Shown here piece after piece: positions 56,007 to 64,000 of a stretch of 64,000 nt of DNA. The notes beneath the pieces are model-generated. The model had not been told where the DNA came from and searched no databases. It saw only the letters and a program-made list of their open reading frames with translations. The stretch is from the NCBI GenBank assembly GCA_006218065.1, contig VBWE01000032.1, forward strand, positions 20,397 through 84,396. Reading direction: 5' to 3'. The translations under genes and the position numbers were made by a program. Source of the DNA: Bacteroidota bacterium. GTDB taxonomy: Bacteria; Bacteroidota; Bacteroidia; Palsa-965. Every line of letters starts with the position of its first letter. Positions within the stretch are counted from its first letter, which is position 1.

Positions 56007-58043
56007 TCAGTTACCGAGCATGCGGAAAGCCCTGCGGATGATGTTCAGGTCGTTCCCGATTTTATAATCTTTCGCGTAAACCATGTTCAGGCGCGAGCAG
56101 GTGAGCGGGTTGCGTTGTCCGGCGGGCAGCGCGTCGGCGGGAGATACGACTCCTGCGCGCAGTTTCGGTAAGTGCGCCGTTTCATCGGAATTCCCGGAAT
56201 AACCGACCCAGCTTTTCATGCCGAAGAGCACGCTGAAAATATTCGCGACAAAGCCGAACGGTTTTTTCACCAGCCACATCAGCAGCGGGAAAAGCGCGAG
56301 CAGGAGCAGGGCAAAGCCGGTATCGAGCACGCGTTTGTTCCGGCGGTTCACCGGTTTGGAAACGGAATTGATATCAATCACGTAAAGGTCGCCGGCCGTG
56401 TCGATGCTGTTGCTGCCGATAATGGACAGGCTTTCGGGCGGCGCGATTTTGTAATCGAGGCTGCGCGCGGTGGGCATGGCCATGCTGTCGATGATGCTTT
56501 GCGCGGACAAATCGCGTGCGCAGAAAACCACTTCATCAATTTCGTAAATCTGGATGATTTCGGGCATCTGCGAAAAGGTGCCGATATGATCGGCGGTACT
56601 TTTTTCATTCGGGTCCACGCTTACGAAACCGATGAAACTCGTATTCACGTTCGTTTGCCGCAGCAGGGCCTGCACGCGCCGGCATTCTTCATAGGTTCCG
56701 GCAATGGCCAAGCGTTTCGCCTTGTCGCTGTCGAGGCGCAGGTTTTTGAAACGCGCCAGGTGAAAAGCCGTACGCGAAATCAGCAGGCTCGTCAGCGCCC
56801 AGCCCGAACCGAGCAGGATCAGCGCGCGGGAGAAACGGTATGCTTCCGGGAGCAGGGCGTAAATAATAAGGATGAGCCCGGTTCCGACAAAAATGCCGCG
56901 CACGATTTTCAGTAGGCGGATCGGTTTATCATAGCCCCCGCTGAAATAAACCGCTGCCAGCCAGATCAGCGTATAAGCCGGGAAAGCGATATTGACCAGC
57001 GCATCGGAATAGGAACCGCCTTCCACGAATTTGATATTCGCTTCGTAGTAGGTTTTGATGAAATACAAACCGGCGACCAGAAATCCCGCGTCGAAAAGCG
57101 GCAGGGCCATGCGTTTCGCCATCCGCATCATCACCGCAGCGCCCGCACGGAGCCAGACCGCGACATTGATGAGCATGGAAAACAGGCGCGCGTTTTTCTG
57201 CGAAAAGTGTTTTTTCGCGAAAATGACCATCGCGTTGTAAAACACGAAAACGTAGTTCACGCTGCTTTTTTTCGTGCTCTCGCCTTTGTAGTGAATGATG
57301 CGCGTTTCCGGGAAATAGTAGTTTTTATATCCGCCTAGGATGATCCGGTATGAAAGGTCGATGTCTTCGCCGTACATGAAAAAGGCCTCGTCCAGCAGGC
57401 CGACGGTGTCGAGCACGCTTTTGCGCATGAGCATGAATGCACCGGCGAGGATTTCCACTTCGTGCGTTTCGTTTTTGTCGAGGTAGCCCAAATGGTACCG
57501 GCCGAACGTGCGTGAGCGCGGGAAGATTTTGGAAAAGCCGAAAATCTTGTAAAAAGCGACTGCCGGCGTGGGCAGGCCGCGCTTCGATTCGGGCAGGAAG
57601 TTTCCTTTTCCGTCGAGCATCATCACGCCCAGCCCGCCCGCATCGGGGCGACTGTCCATGAAGCGGACCACTTTTTCAAAAGTCTCTTCTTCGACTACCG
57701 TATCGGGATTCAGCAGGAGTACGTATTCGCCTTTCGCGATCCGCATGGCCTGGTTGTTCGCTTTCGAGAAACCGAGGTTTTCCTTATTCGCGATCAGGTG
57801 AATTTCCGGGAATTTTTCAGCGAGCATCTGCAGCGAACCGTCGACGGAATTATTATCCACGACAAAAACTTCCACGGCGAGATTCTTCGATGCTTTGCGC
57901 ACCGAATGCAGGCACTGTTCGAGGAAGTGCTGCACATTGTAATTGACAATTATTACGCTGAGTTTCAAGGCTGCGAATGCTGGACCGCCGGGCGGCTCAA
58001 AATGACGGACAAATTTAAGCGAATATGCTTCTGTCGCGCTCAC
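56007..58043 (-). CDS. Glycosyltransferase family 2 fused to a degenerate WbaP-like phosphoglycosyltransferase region (start uncertain)
   Basis: LSVIIVNYNVQHFLEQCLHSVRKASKNLAVEVFVVDNNSVDGS...LLLNPDTVVEEETFEKVVRFMD; TM bundle; Rossmann-like LAIAGTYEECRRVQALL; NKRVLDTGFALLLLALFPLLM...SWVGYSG. Confidence 0.85.
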   Translation of the reverse strand: MSATEAYSLKFVRHFEPPGGPAFAALKLSVIIVNYNVQHFLEQCLHSVRKASKNLAVEVFVVDNNSVDGSLQMLAEKFPEIHLIANKENLGFSKANNQAMRIAKGEYVLLLNPDTVVEEETFEKVVRFMDSRPDAGGLGVMMLDGKGNFLPESKRGLPTPAVAFYKIFGFSKIFPRSRTFGRYHLGYLDKNETHEVEILAGAFMLMRKSVLDTVGLLDEAFFMYGEDIDLSYRIILGGYKNYYFPETRIIHYKGESTKKSSVNYVFVFYNAMVIFAKKHFSQKNARLFSMLINVAVWLRAGAAVMMRMAKRMALPLFDAGFLVAGLYFIKTYYEANIKFVEGGSYSDALVNIAFPAYTLIWLAAVYFSGGYDKPIRLLKIVRGIFVGTGLILIIYALLPEAYRFSRALILLGSGWALTSLLISRTAFHLARFKNLRLDSDKAKRLAIAGTYEECRRVQALLRQTNVNTSFIGFVSVDPNEKSTADHIGTFSQMPEIIQIYEIDEVVFCARDLSAQSIIDSMAMPTARSLDYKIAPPESLSIIGSNSIDTAGDLYVIDINSVSKPVNRRNKRVLDTGFALLLLALFPLLMWLVKKPFGFVANIFSVLFGMKSWVGYSGNSDETAHLPKLRAGVVSPADALPAGQRNPLTCSRLNMVYAKDYKIGNDLNIIRRAFRMLGN

Positions 58044-58140
58044 AATATTCTGCGAGGCCCGACGTTGTAGCTGGTTTTTCCGTGCTTTTCCCGGGATTTG
58101 CGCGCGGGTTGCGGCAGGAAAACCCGCGGCGGCCCGGTTT

Positions 58141-58665
58141 TCAGTCCGTTACAGGCAGGCCGGTCAGTTCTTTCAAAGCTGCGCTGATGGCCTGTTTTTT
58201 TTCTTCACTCATATACAGGCGCGGAATGTTGAGCAGGGTATTTTTCTTCCCGCTCTTCAGGATCAGTGTGCAGTAAATTCCCCCGCCCCGGCCGCCGGTC
58301 ATGTACACGGTGATTTTTTCACAATCGCGGAAGGGGATGAATTGCTTTTTTTCGCCCGATACGGTCCTGGCCGTCAGTTCGAATTCCTGCATGGCTACCC
58401 GGATTTCTACGAGGTAGGATTTGAAAAAAAGGAGCAGGGCAATAACCAGTATCGTGAAAGCGAGAAAGATCAGCAGCAGTACCGGGAGACCATTCGTGCC
58501 TTCCAGGATAAATGTAGCTGCCGCGATGCTGAGCAAAAGAAGAAGGAAGACGGGAAATACCCGGAAGAAAATAAACAGGAACTTCCGTCGCCCGGCGGTT
58601 TCACGGAGGTGCAGTACTTTCGCGGTATGCGTTACGACTTCGAAAGGATGAAAAGGGTTCGTCAT
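58141..58665 (-). CDS. Hypothetical membrane protein
   Basis: Two TM helices near the N-terminus (FRVFPVFLLLLLSIAAATFIL, LLIFLAFTILVIALLLFF) and a globular C-terminus. Confidence 0.65.
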   Translation of the reverse strand: MTNPFHPFEVVTHTAKVLHLRETAGRRKFLFIFFRVFPVFLLLLLSIAAATFILEGTNGLPVLLLIFLAFTILVIALLLFFKSYLVEIRVAMQEFELTARTVSGEKKQFIPFRDCEKITVYMTGGRGGGIYCTLILKSGKKNTLLNIPRLYMSEEKKQAISAALKELTGLPVTD

Positions 58666-59039
58666 TATTTTTTAAAAATAAAGTAAACGGCGAGAATAAG
58701 AAAAAGAAAACCGATAAGATGGTTGAGCCGGAAACTTTCATTGCGGAAAACCACGGTGGTAAAAATGGTAAAAACCAGCAAGGTGATCACTTCCTGGATC
58801 ACTTTCAGTTGCCAGAGGTTGAACGGCCCGCCGTTTTCGATATACCCGATACGGTTGGCCGGCACCTGGAAACAGTATTCGAACAGGGCGATTCCCCAAC
58901 TGATGAGGATGATCATGGGCAGGCCGAGCTGGCTGAACCATTTCATGTCTTTGAACTTCAGGTGACCGTACCAGGCCAGGGTCATGAAAATGTTGGAAAA
59001 GAGCAGGAGAGTGATGGTCGAAAGTGATTTTGTGAACAT
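58665..59039 (-). CDS. DUF486/DMT-like small membrane protein
   Basis: LLFSNIFMTLAWYGHLKFKDMKWFSQLGLPMIILISWGIALFEYCFQVPANRIGY; ATG at 59037-59039. Confidence 0.85.
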   Translation of the reverse strand: MFTKSLSTITLLLFSNIFMTLAWYGHLKFKDMKWFSQLGLPMIILISWGIALFEYCFQVPANRIGYIENGGPFNLWQLKVIQEVITLLVFTIFTTVVFRNESFRLNHLIGFLFLILAVYFIFKK

Positions 59040-59041
59040 AG

Positions 59042-60337
59042 TTATGGCGTGTTTCCGGGTGCGGATGGGTTGAAAGTTCCAGATATATTTTTCTTTTTCC
59101 ACGGCTTCGGCTTCAATCTCCATGTCCGCAGGAAAAGCAAAACGACCGGGGCGATGAACAGTATTGACCAGAGATGGAATTTATATTGCCAGTTTCCGTT
59201 CGTTTTGATTACGTGTTTTTCATCGATCTCCGTACTGTTGGCCCAGGCGATAAATGCGTCGGCAACCGGGATCGCACCGAAAAGATATTTTTTCTTGTGT
59301 CCCCTGCTGTATCCCATACCGAATGCTTCGATGCTGTTTCGCAAACCTTCGGCGATTTCGTATTCACCGAACAGGGCCATAGTCCGGAGGCCGACCACGG
59401 AGGCTGAGCCGCCAATTCCCAGGATCACCGGGCCGGAATCGACATCGCCGAAACCCGTGGAGCCGTGTCGGTATTCGCGGATGCCCGGCAGGCCGAAACG
59501 CGTATCGAGAAAATGTTTTTTGTACAAGCTGAATTGCTGCCGGGCAAAAACGGGATCGATTTCAAACAGGAAATTAAGGATAAGGCTCTGGGAAGAACCA
59601 CGCGCTTCTTCAAGAGTTTCACCTGAAACCGGGTCCACCCGGTGCGGAATCATGCCGGAAGAATCGAGGTGTGTTTTTACTTTGCTGATCCAGGAAGCGA
59701 TGGCATCGCCGTATTTTTTCTCCAGGAAAGAATCGTGAAGCGCGAGCGCGGCCATACCTACCGTGATGTCCGAAGGCCATGCCTGCCCGGAATACGATTC
59801 GGGATAGGGATTTTCACTTTTGAGCACGTGTTCGGCAATCCTGTCGCAAAAGAATTCGAAAACCCGGAGATCTTCTTCCGATCGTTTGCCGGCCGGATGG
59901 AACTCGATCATTTTACCGAACTGGTATGTTGACCAGCCGAGGTAAAAAGCGCCGTAAGGCAGGTCGAGCGAAGGATCGAAAATGCTTCTTCCTTTTTGCG
60001 AATTGACCTGACTAAAAGCCCATGCCGTTTCAAGGTTTGCTTCGCGGTACCACAGTGTTCCGGGTTTCAGCGATTTTGCCAGTTCACACCAGGTCAGCCC
60101 GTAAAGCATATGCATGAAAAAAAAACCTTCCGGGTAGATTTCCTGCATTTTATCGCCGGCTTCGCCATGAATTTCCTGCTTGAGAAAACGAAGTTGATTC
60201 AGCAGATCCTGGTTGATTTCCTGTCCTTTCCTGTTTGTAAATTCCGGCGAGTAATAAATCGTCACATTCAGGAAGCAGAAATAGAAAAACGGTATCGCGA
60301 GCAGGATGCTGATGAAAATTTTCAGGGCTTTTTTCAT
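59042..60337 (-). CDS. Hypothetical membrane-anchored protein, probably alpha/alpha-barrel
   Basis: N-terminal TM KIFISILLAIPFFYFCFLNV, helical repeats, C-terminal TM; no family assigned. Confidence 0.7.
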   Translation of the reverse strand: MKKALKIFISILLAIPFFYFCFLNVTIYYSPEFTNRKGQEINQDLLNQLRFLKQEIHGEAGDKMQEIYPEGFFFMHMLYGLTWCELAKSLKPGTLWYREANLETAWAFSQVNSQKGRSIFDPSLDLPYGAFYLGWSTYQFGKMIEFHPAGKRSEEDLRVFEFFCDRIAEHVLKSENPYPESYSGQAWPSDITVGMAALALHDSFLEKKYGDAIASWISKVKTHLDSSGMIPHRVDPVSGETLEEARGSSQSLILNFLFEIDPVFARQQFSLYKKHFLDTRFGLPGIREYRHGSTGFGDVDSGPVILGIGGSASVVGLRTMALFGEYEIAEGLRNSIEAFGMGYSRGHKKKYLFGAIPVADAFIAWANSTEIDEKHVIKTNGNWQYKFHLWSILFIAPVVLLFLRTWRLKPKPWKKKNISGTFNPSAPGNTP

Positions 60338-60367
60338 CTTTCTGTTTTGAAGAAAAGCAGTGATGGC

Positions 60368-60994
60368 TTACTTCGCAGCAATCGTTTTCTCGTAAGGCAC
60401 GCGGTTCACGATGGAGCGGCCAAGCGTTACTTCGTCGGCATATTCCAGTTCGTCGCCGATGGCGATGCCACGGGCGATGGTGCTTACGGAGATATTGAAT
60501 TCCTTGAGGCGTTTGTAGATGTAAAAATTCGTCGTATCGCCCTCCATCGTGGTACTCAGGGCCATGATCATTTCGCGGATGGTTCCCGAGGATGCGCGCT
60601 GCACAAGATGATCGATGCTCAGGTCGCCGGGACCGATGCCGTCCATCGGTGAAATAATTCCGCCAAGGACATGATATACGCCGGTGTACTGGTTCGTGTT
60701 TTCAATCGCCATTACGTCGCGCACGTCTTCCACGATACAGACGGTAGCCGGGTCGCGGCGGGGATTGGAGCAGATGTCGCAGATTTCGCTTTCGCTGATG
60801 TTGTGGCAGGTATGGCAGTGTTTCAGTTCCTGCCGGAGGCGGATGAATGTGCTGCCGAATTTTTCAACTTCCGCAGGATCCTTGCGCAGCAGGTGCAGCA
60901 CAAAGCGCAATGCCGTTTTACGGCCCACGCCGGGCAGCTTCGCGAATTCGTTGACGGCATCTTCAACCAGCCGGGAGGGGAAATTCATACCCAC
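60368..60994 (-). CDS. recR: Recombination mediator protein RecR
   Basis: [83 protein letters not shown]. Confidence 0.96.
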   Translation of the reverse strand: MGMNFPSRLVEDAVNEFAKLPGVGRKTALRFVLHLLRKDPAEVEKFGSTFIRLRQELKHCHTCHNISESEICDICSNPRRDPATVCIVEDVRDVMAIENTNQYTGVYHVLGGIISPMDGIGPGDLSIDHLVQRASSGTIREMIMALSTTMEGDTTNFYIYKRLKEFNISVSTIARGIAIGDELEYADEVTLGRSIVNRVPYEKTIAAK

Positions 60995-61100
60995 AAAAAT
61001 AAGCCAATGCCGCGGGATTGGGAGCCTGGGGAATTAAGTTTTTCAGGCGGTTTTCAACAGTGGACAAAGCATTCGTAATTCGAAGCCCAGCGGTAAAAAA

Positions 61101-61538
61101 TCAGTACCCGAAGAAGCGGATTCCCGAAGGCCATAAACCGCCGTCGACATAACAGAAACCCCAGAGGACATGGCTGCCCGACAGGCTGCCCACAAAATAC
61201 CAGCCGAAAACGGAAAGTGAAACAAGGAGTAAAATCGTTCTCACTACCAGGGAAGGTTCGAAGCGAAGCCGCGGCATGATTTTCCGGATGAGCAGGAAAA
61301 CGGCCAGCGAAACGGCGATCCAGCTAAACAGGTTGAACAAAAAAGGCGTAATCCAGAACGCGCTGAGGGTGTATGTCGTTTCCACGAAATACACGAAAGG
61401 AAATCCTAAACCAACGGGATGATATTTTTCCGATCCGACGACATCATAATGCATCGGCCGTGTGAACGTGAAAAAACAAAAACAGAGCAGGACAATCGGT
61501 AAAATGAAGCCGCGGAAAGTTCGGAAGGTCATGGACAA
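61101..61538 (-). CDS. Hypothetical membrane protein
   Basis: 145-aa ORF with about four hydrophobic segments. Confidence 0.6.
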   Translation of the reverse strand: MSMTFRTFRGFILPIVLLCFCFFTFTRPMHYDVVGSEKYHPVGLGFPFVYFVETTYTLSAFWITPFLFNLFSWIAVSLAVFLLIRKIMPRLRFEPSLVVRTILLLVSLSVFGWYFVGSLSGSHVLWGFCYVDGGLWPSGIRFFGY

Positions 61539-61560
61539 AAATAAACATTTGAAAATCTTG

Positions 61561-61628
61561 CCGCAGATTGCGCAGATTTACGCAGTTTTTTTTCCGGGTT
61601 AATCTGCGCAAATCTGCGTAATCTGCGG
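61561..61628. repeat. Inverted repeat, GCAGATTAC family
   Basis: ccgcagattgcgcagatttacgcag ... aatctgcgcaaatctgcgtaatctgcgg. Confidence 0.85.
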
Positions 61629-61713
61629 CTATGCTTTGGAAGCAGCATAGTTCCCGCGCATTTGTTTACGAGCATGAATAGAAATAACTTGCAGGAAGAA
61701 TGGTGCGTATTTT

Positions 61714-63381
61714 TTGCATTTGAAAATGATCTTCTACGAAACAAAGCCACAGAGGCACGGAGAACACGGAGGAACACAGAGAACTCCGTGTATCTCTGTG
61801 TTCTCCGTGCCTCCGTGGTTAAAAAAAACCGGCAGTTTTTTCTTTTTCTCTTTACTAACGTTTTCGCGGGTATATTCACAAAATCCCGGCGACCAGCTTT
61901 TTGCTGCACCAATCGTACACGACATCAACATCATTTTGCCGCAGAATAATTACTGGGATTCGCTGCTGTATTACAAAAGCTGGAACGATACCGCGGCGCA
62001 GTACATCTACATGCAGGGCGACGTGTTTATCGACGGAACGCCGGTGAACAGTTCCGGTGTGCGCCTGAAAGGAAATGCGAGTTACAATCATCCCGGCAAG
62101 AAAAAATCGATCGTGCTGAGTTTTAATGAATTCATCGGCGGGCAGGATTATGACGGTTTGCGTTCGTTCCATCTCGACAACAGCGCATATGATCCGACCA
62201 TGCTGCGCGAGAAAATCTACCTCGATATCCTGAATCGTAACGGCCTGCCGGCCCCGCGCTGCGCCTTCGCCCGCGTTTCGTACAACGGCGGGTACGTGGG
62301 CCTTTACAAAATCATCGAATCGGTGAACAAGCAATTTCTGCAGGCGCGTTTCGGCAACGATGAACGGAATCTTTTTAAAGGCGACCCGCATGCGCCGCTC
62401 ATTTGGGAAGGCAGCGCGCAGCAGGCGTATTATGATAATTTCGAACTGAAAACGAACGAATCCGTCAACGACTGGAGCGACCTCGTGCAACTGATCAATG
62501 TGATCAACAATTCGGGCACGAATTTTTCACCGCAGATCGAACAGGCATTCAACGTGCGGGATTACCTCCGTGCCTGGGCGGCGAACAATCTTTTCGGGAA
62601 TTACGATTCGTACATGTATCTCCCGCATAATTATTACCTCTACAACGATTCGCTTGCCGGGAAATTCCAGTGGATCACCTGGGATGTAGGCATCGTGTTC
62701 GGCGTGCTGCCGGTAGGTTTCCAGAACAACGAAGATTTTCCGCTCCTGTATTTGCCCGATCCGCCGCAAAACCTGCCGCTCAACAATAACCTGCTTTCCG
62801 TCGAGGCATACAAACAGGAATACCTGGACGATGTCTGCACTTTTTTCAATAACGACCTGGTTCCGTCGCGGCTTTTTGCGGTCATCGACAGCCTCGCAGC
62901 GGTAATCCGTCCGCACGTGTATGCCGAACCTGACGGAAACCAGATGTACACCGAGCAGCAATTCGAAAACAATATCGGTTATGGCGGTGTGAGTTCCTGG
63001 CTCGTTTTCCAGATTCCCGGCCTGAAAGATTTTATTTCACAGCGCCGCGGAAAAGTCTCCGCACAGCTCTGCGACATGGGCTGGAGTTGTATGCTGGGGC
63101 AGAGTTTCGCCGGTTTGTCCGACGACCAGGTGATCAGTATTTATCCCAATCCCGCTTCCGAGAAAGTTACGATCAGTTACGTCGCTCCGCAGTACGAAGT
63201 CCAGACGCTGTACGAACTCAGCGATATGCGCGGCCGCATCCTGCTCCGCGAAAACGTAGCCCTGCAGCCCGGCGAAACCAGCCGCACCATCGATATTTCA
63301 CGCCTGCGCGCGGGTGTGTATTATTTGCGGGTGATTGCGGGATGCAGGAATACGGAAAGAAAGATTGTGGTGGTGAGGTAG
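61714..63381 (+). CDS. CotH kinase family protein with T9SS type A sorting domain (5' part contains a repeat; true start uncertain)
   Basis: GVRLKGNASYNHPGKKKSIVLSFNEFIGGQDYDGLRSFHLDNSAYDPTMLREKIYLDILNRNGLPAPRCAFARVSYNGGYVGLYKIIESV; C-term ISIYPNPASEKVTISYV...LRAGVYYLRVI. Confidence 0.82.
   Translation: MHLKMIFYETKPQRHGEHGGTQRTPCISVFSVPPWLKKTGSFFFFSLLTFSRVYSQNPGDQLFAAPIVHDINIILPQNNYWDSLLYYKSWNDTAAQYIYMQGDVFIDGTPVNSSGVRLKGNASYNHPGKKKSIVLSFNEFIGGQDYDGLRSFHLDNSAYDPTMLREKIYLDILNRNGLPAPRCAFARVSYNGGYVGLYKIIESVNKQFLQARFGNDERNLFKGDPHAPLIWEGSAQQAYYDNFELKTNESVNDWSDLVQLINVINNSGTNFSPQIEQAFNVRDYLRAWAANNLFGNYDSYMYLPHNYYLYNDSLAGKFQWITWDVGIVFGVLPVGFQNNEDFPLLYLPDPPQNLPLNNNLLSVEAYKQEYLDDVCTFFNNDLVPSRLFAVIDSLAAVIRPHVYAEPDGNQMYTEQQFENNIGYGGVSSWLVFQIPGLKDFISQRRGKVSAQLCDMGWSCMLGQSFAGLSDDQVISIYPNPASEKVTISYVAPQYEVQTLYELSDMRGRILLRENVALQPGETSRTIDISRLRAGVYYLRVIAGCRNTERKIVVVR
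61747..61818. repeat. Inverted repeat of CACAGAGGCACGGAGAACACGG type, inside the 5' part of the CotH ORF
   Basis: ccacagaggcacggagaacacggaggaacacagaga ... tctctgtgttctccgtgcctccgtgg. Confidence 0.85.
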
Positions 63382-63410
63382 GGAGGTAGGGAGAATGAAT
63401 TGTCTGAAAG

Positions 63411-63565
63411 CAAAACATTAAATAAAGAAAACTACCCGCCACTTCGAGCGCAGTCGGGAGTAAAAAACATTAAATAGGAAAAGCTAACCGTCAGTTCGAG
63501 CACAGTCGGGAATAAAAACATTAAACAGGAAAAACAACCCCGTCAGTTCGAGCGCAGTCGGGAAC
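63411..63565 (+). repeat. Three imperfect tandem copies (52-bp period) of an ACATTAAA...GTCAGTTCGAGCGCAGTCGGGAA unit
   Basis: CGAGCRCAGTCGGG cores begin at 63445, 63497 and 63549 (52-bp spacing), each of the first two followed by an aaaacattaaa-type segment. Confidence 0.85.
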
Positions 63566-63587
63566 AGGGGTTTTAAACACACTTTTT

Positions 63588-63929
63588 ATGCCATCTTACC
63601 GCCGCATCTATGTGTACATCCTGCTTTGTTCCGACGGAACTTATTACACTGGTGTAACCAACAACATTGATCCACGTCTCGCCGAGCATGAATATGGAAT
63701 TGACAAAGACTCTTATACATTTAAACGACGTCCGGTTGATTTGCAGTTTTGCGAAGCTTTCGACGCAGCCTGGAAAGCGATTGAGTTTGAAAAGAAAATT
63801 AAAAAATGGAGCAGGGGAAAAAAGAAAGCATTGATCGAAGAGAATTGGGATAAGCTCAAGGAACTATCTGTTTGCAGAAATAAGACGCACTATTTGAGGG
63901 ACGGGAGTGGGGAGGGGAAGATCGTATAA
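63588..63929 (+). CDS. GIY-YIG nuclease family protein
   Basis: RIYVYILLCSDGTYYTGVTNNIDPRLAEHEYG...SYTFKRRPVDLQFCEAFDAAWKAIEFEKKIKKWSRGKKKALIEENW; GIY (VYI), YIG (YTG), Arg and Glu positions present. Confidence 0.92.
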   Translation: MPSYRRIYVYILLCSDGTYYTGVTNNIDPRLAEHEYGIDKDSYTFKRRPVDLQFCEAFDAAWKAIEFEKKIKKWSRGKKKALIEENWDKLKELSVCRNKTHYLRDGSGEGKIV

Positions 63930-63934
63930 AACCG

Positions 63935-64000
63935 TGTTCTCGACTGCGCTCGAACTGACGGTTAGCTTGAACTATTGAGAAAGTATAATCGACTGCGCTC
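63935..64000 (-). repeat. Inverted copies of the 63.4-kb repeat downstream of the GIY-YIG gene (runs off window)
   Basis: gttctcgactgcgctcgaactgacggttagctt is the near-exact reverse complement of aagctaaccgtcagttcgagcacagtcgggaat; a second core begins at 63990. Confidence 0.85.

Noticed and set aside
6449-61818. Palindromic elements as insertion-sequence ends or MITEs of a known transposase
   Set aside because: No transposase ORF or consistent target-site duplication seen; the sequences differ between elements, so a single IS/MITE family does not explain them.
63411-63565. Possible CRISPR array from regularly spaced repeats
   Set aside because: Only three units, and the sequences between cores are themselves repeats (acattaaa...gaaaa), not unique spacers; no cas genes.

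Overview
The window looks like a Bacteroidota chromosome segment. Support comes from T9SS C-terminal sorting domains, TAnnTTTG-type promoters, a short primary sigma factor, DUF4159, and PorE-like TPR/PD40/OmpA proteins. It is mostly ordinary housekeeping and envelope genes: hemE (5' truncated), dacB/PBP4, pterin dehydratase, pepO, a RecB/AddA-like helicase, cytochrome-c peroxidase, hsp20, cmk, ispH, gap, primary sigma factor, HtrA, dapF, mltG, ppa, a lipoyl E2, recR. The more unusual coding content is: a 1758-aa propeller/PAS/GAF/PP2C sensor; four tandem TPR-PD40(-OmpA) paralogs; a multiheme cytochrome-TPR protein; a GT2 fused to a WbaP-like region apparently lacking its catalytic core; and an ispH with an apparent 1-nt frameshift. 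No rRNA, CRISPR array or recognisable transposase was seen, and no tRNA was found by eye. The most interesting non-coding signal is a set of at least ten intergenic inverted-repeat elements, many built from 6-9 bp near-tandem words (GATTGCC, GCAGATTAC, GGTAAAC, AACGCTC and others), frequently abutting stop codons. At the right end, a small GIY-YIG nuclease gene sits between arrays of one ~20-30 bp repeat in inverted orientation (52-bp period on the left). This is a candidate nuclease-associated mobile repeat system. All calls come from reading the sequence; no database search was run.
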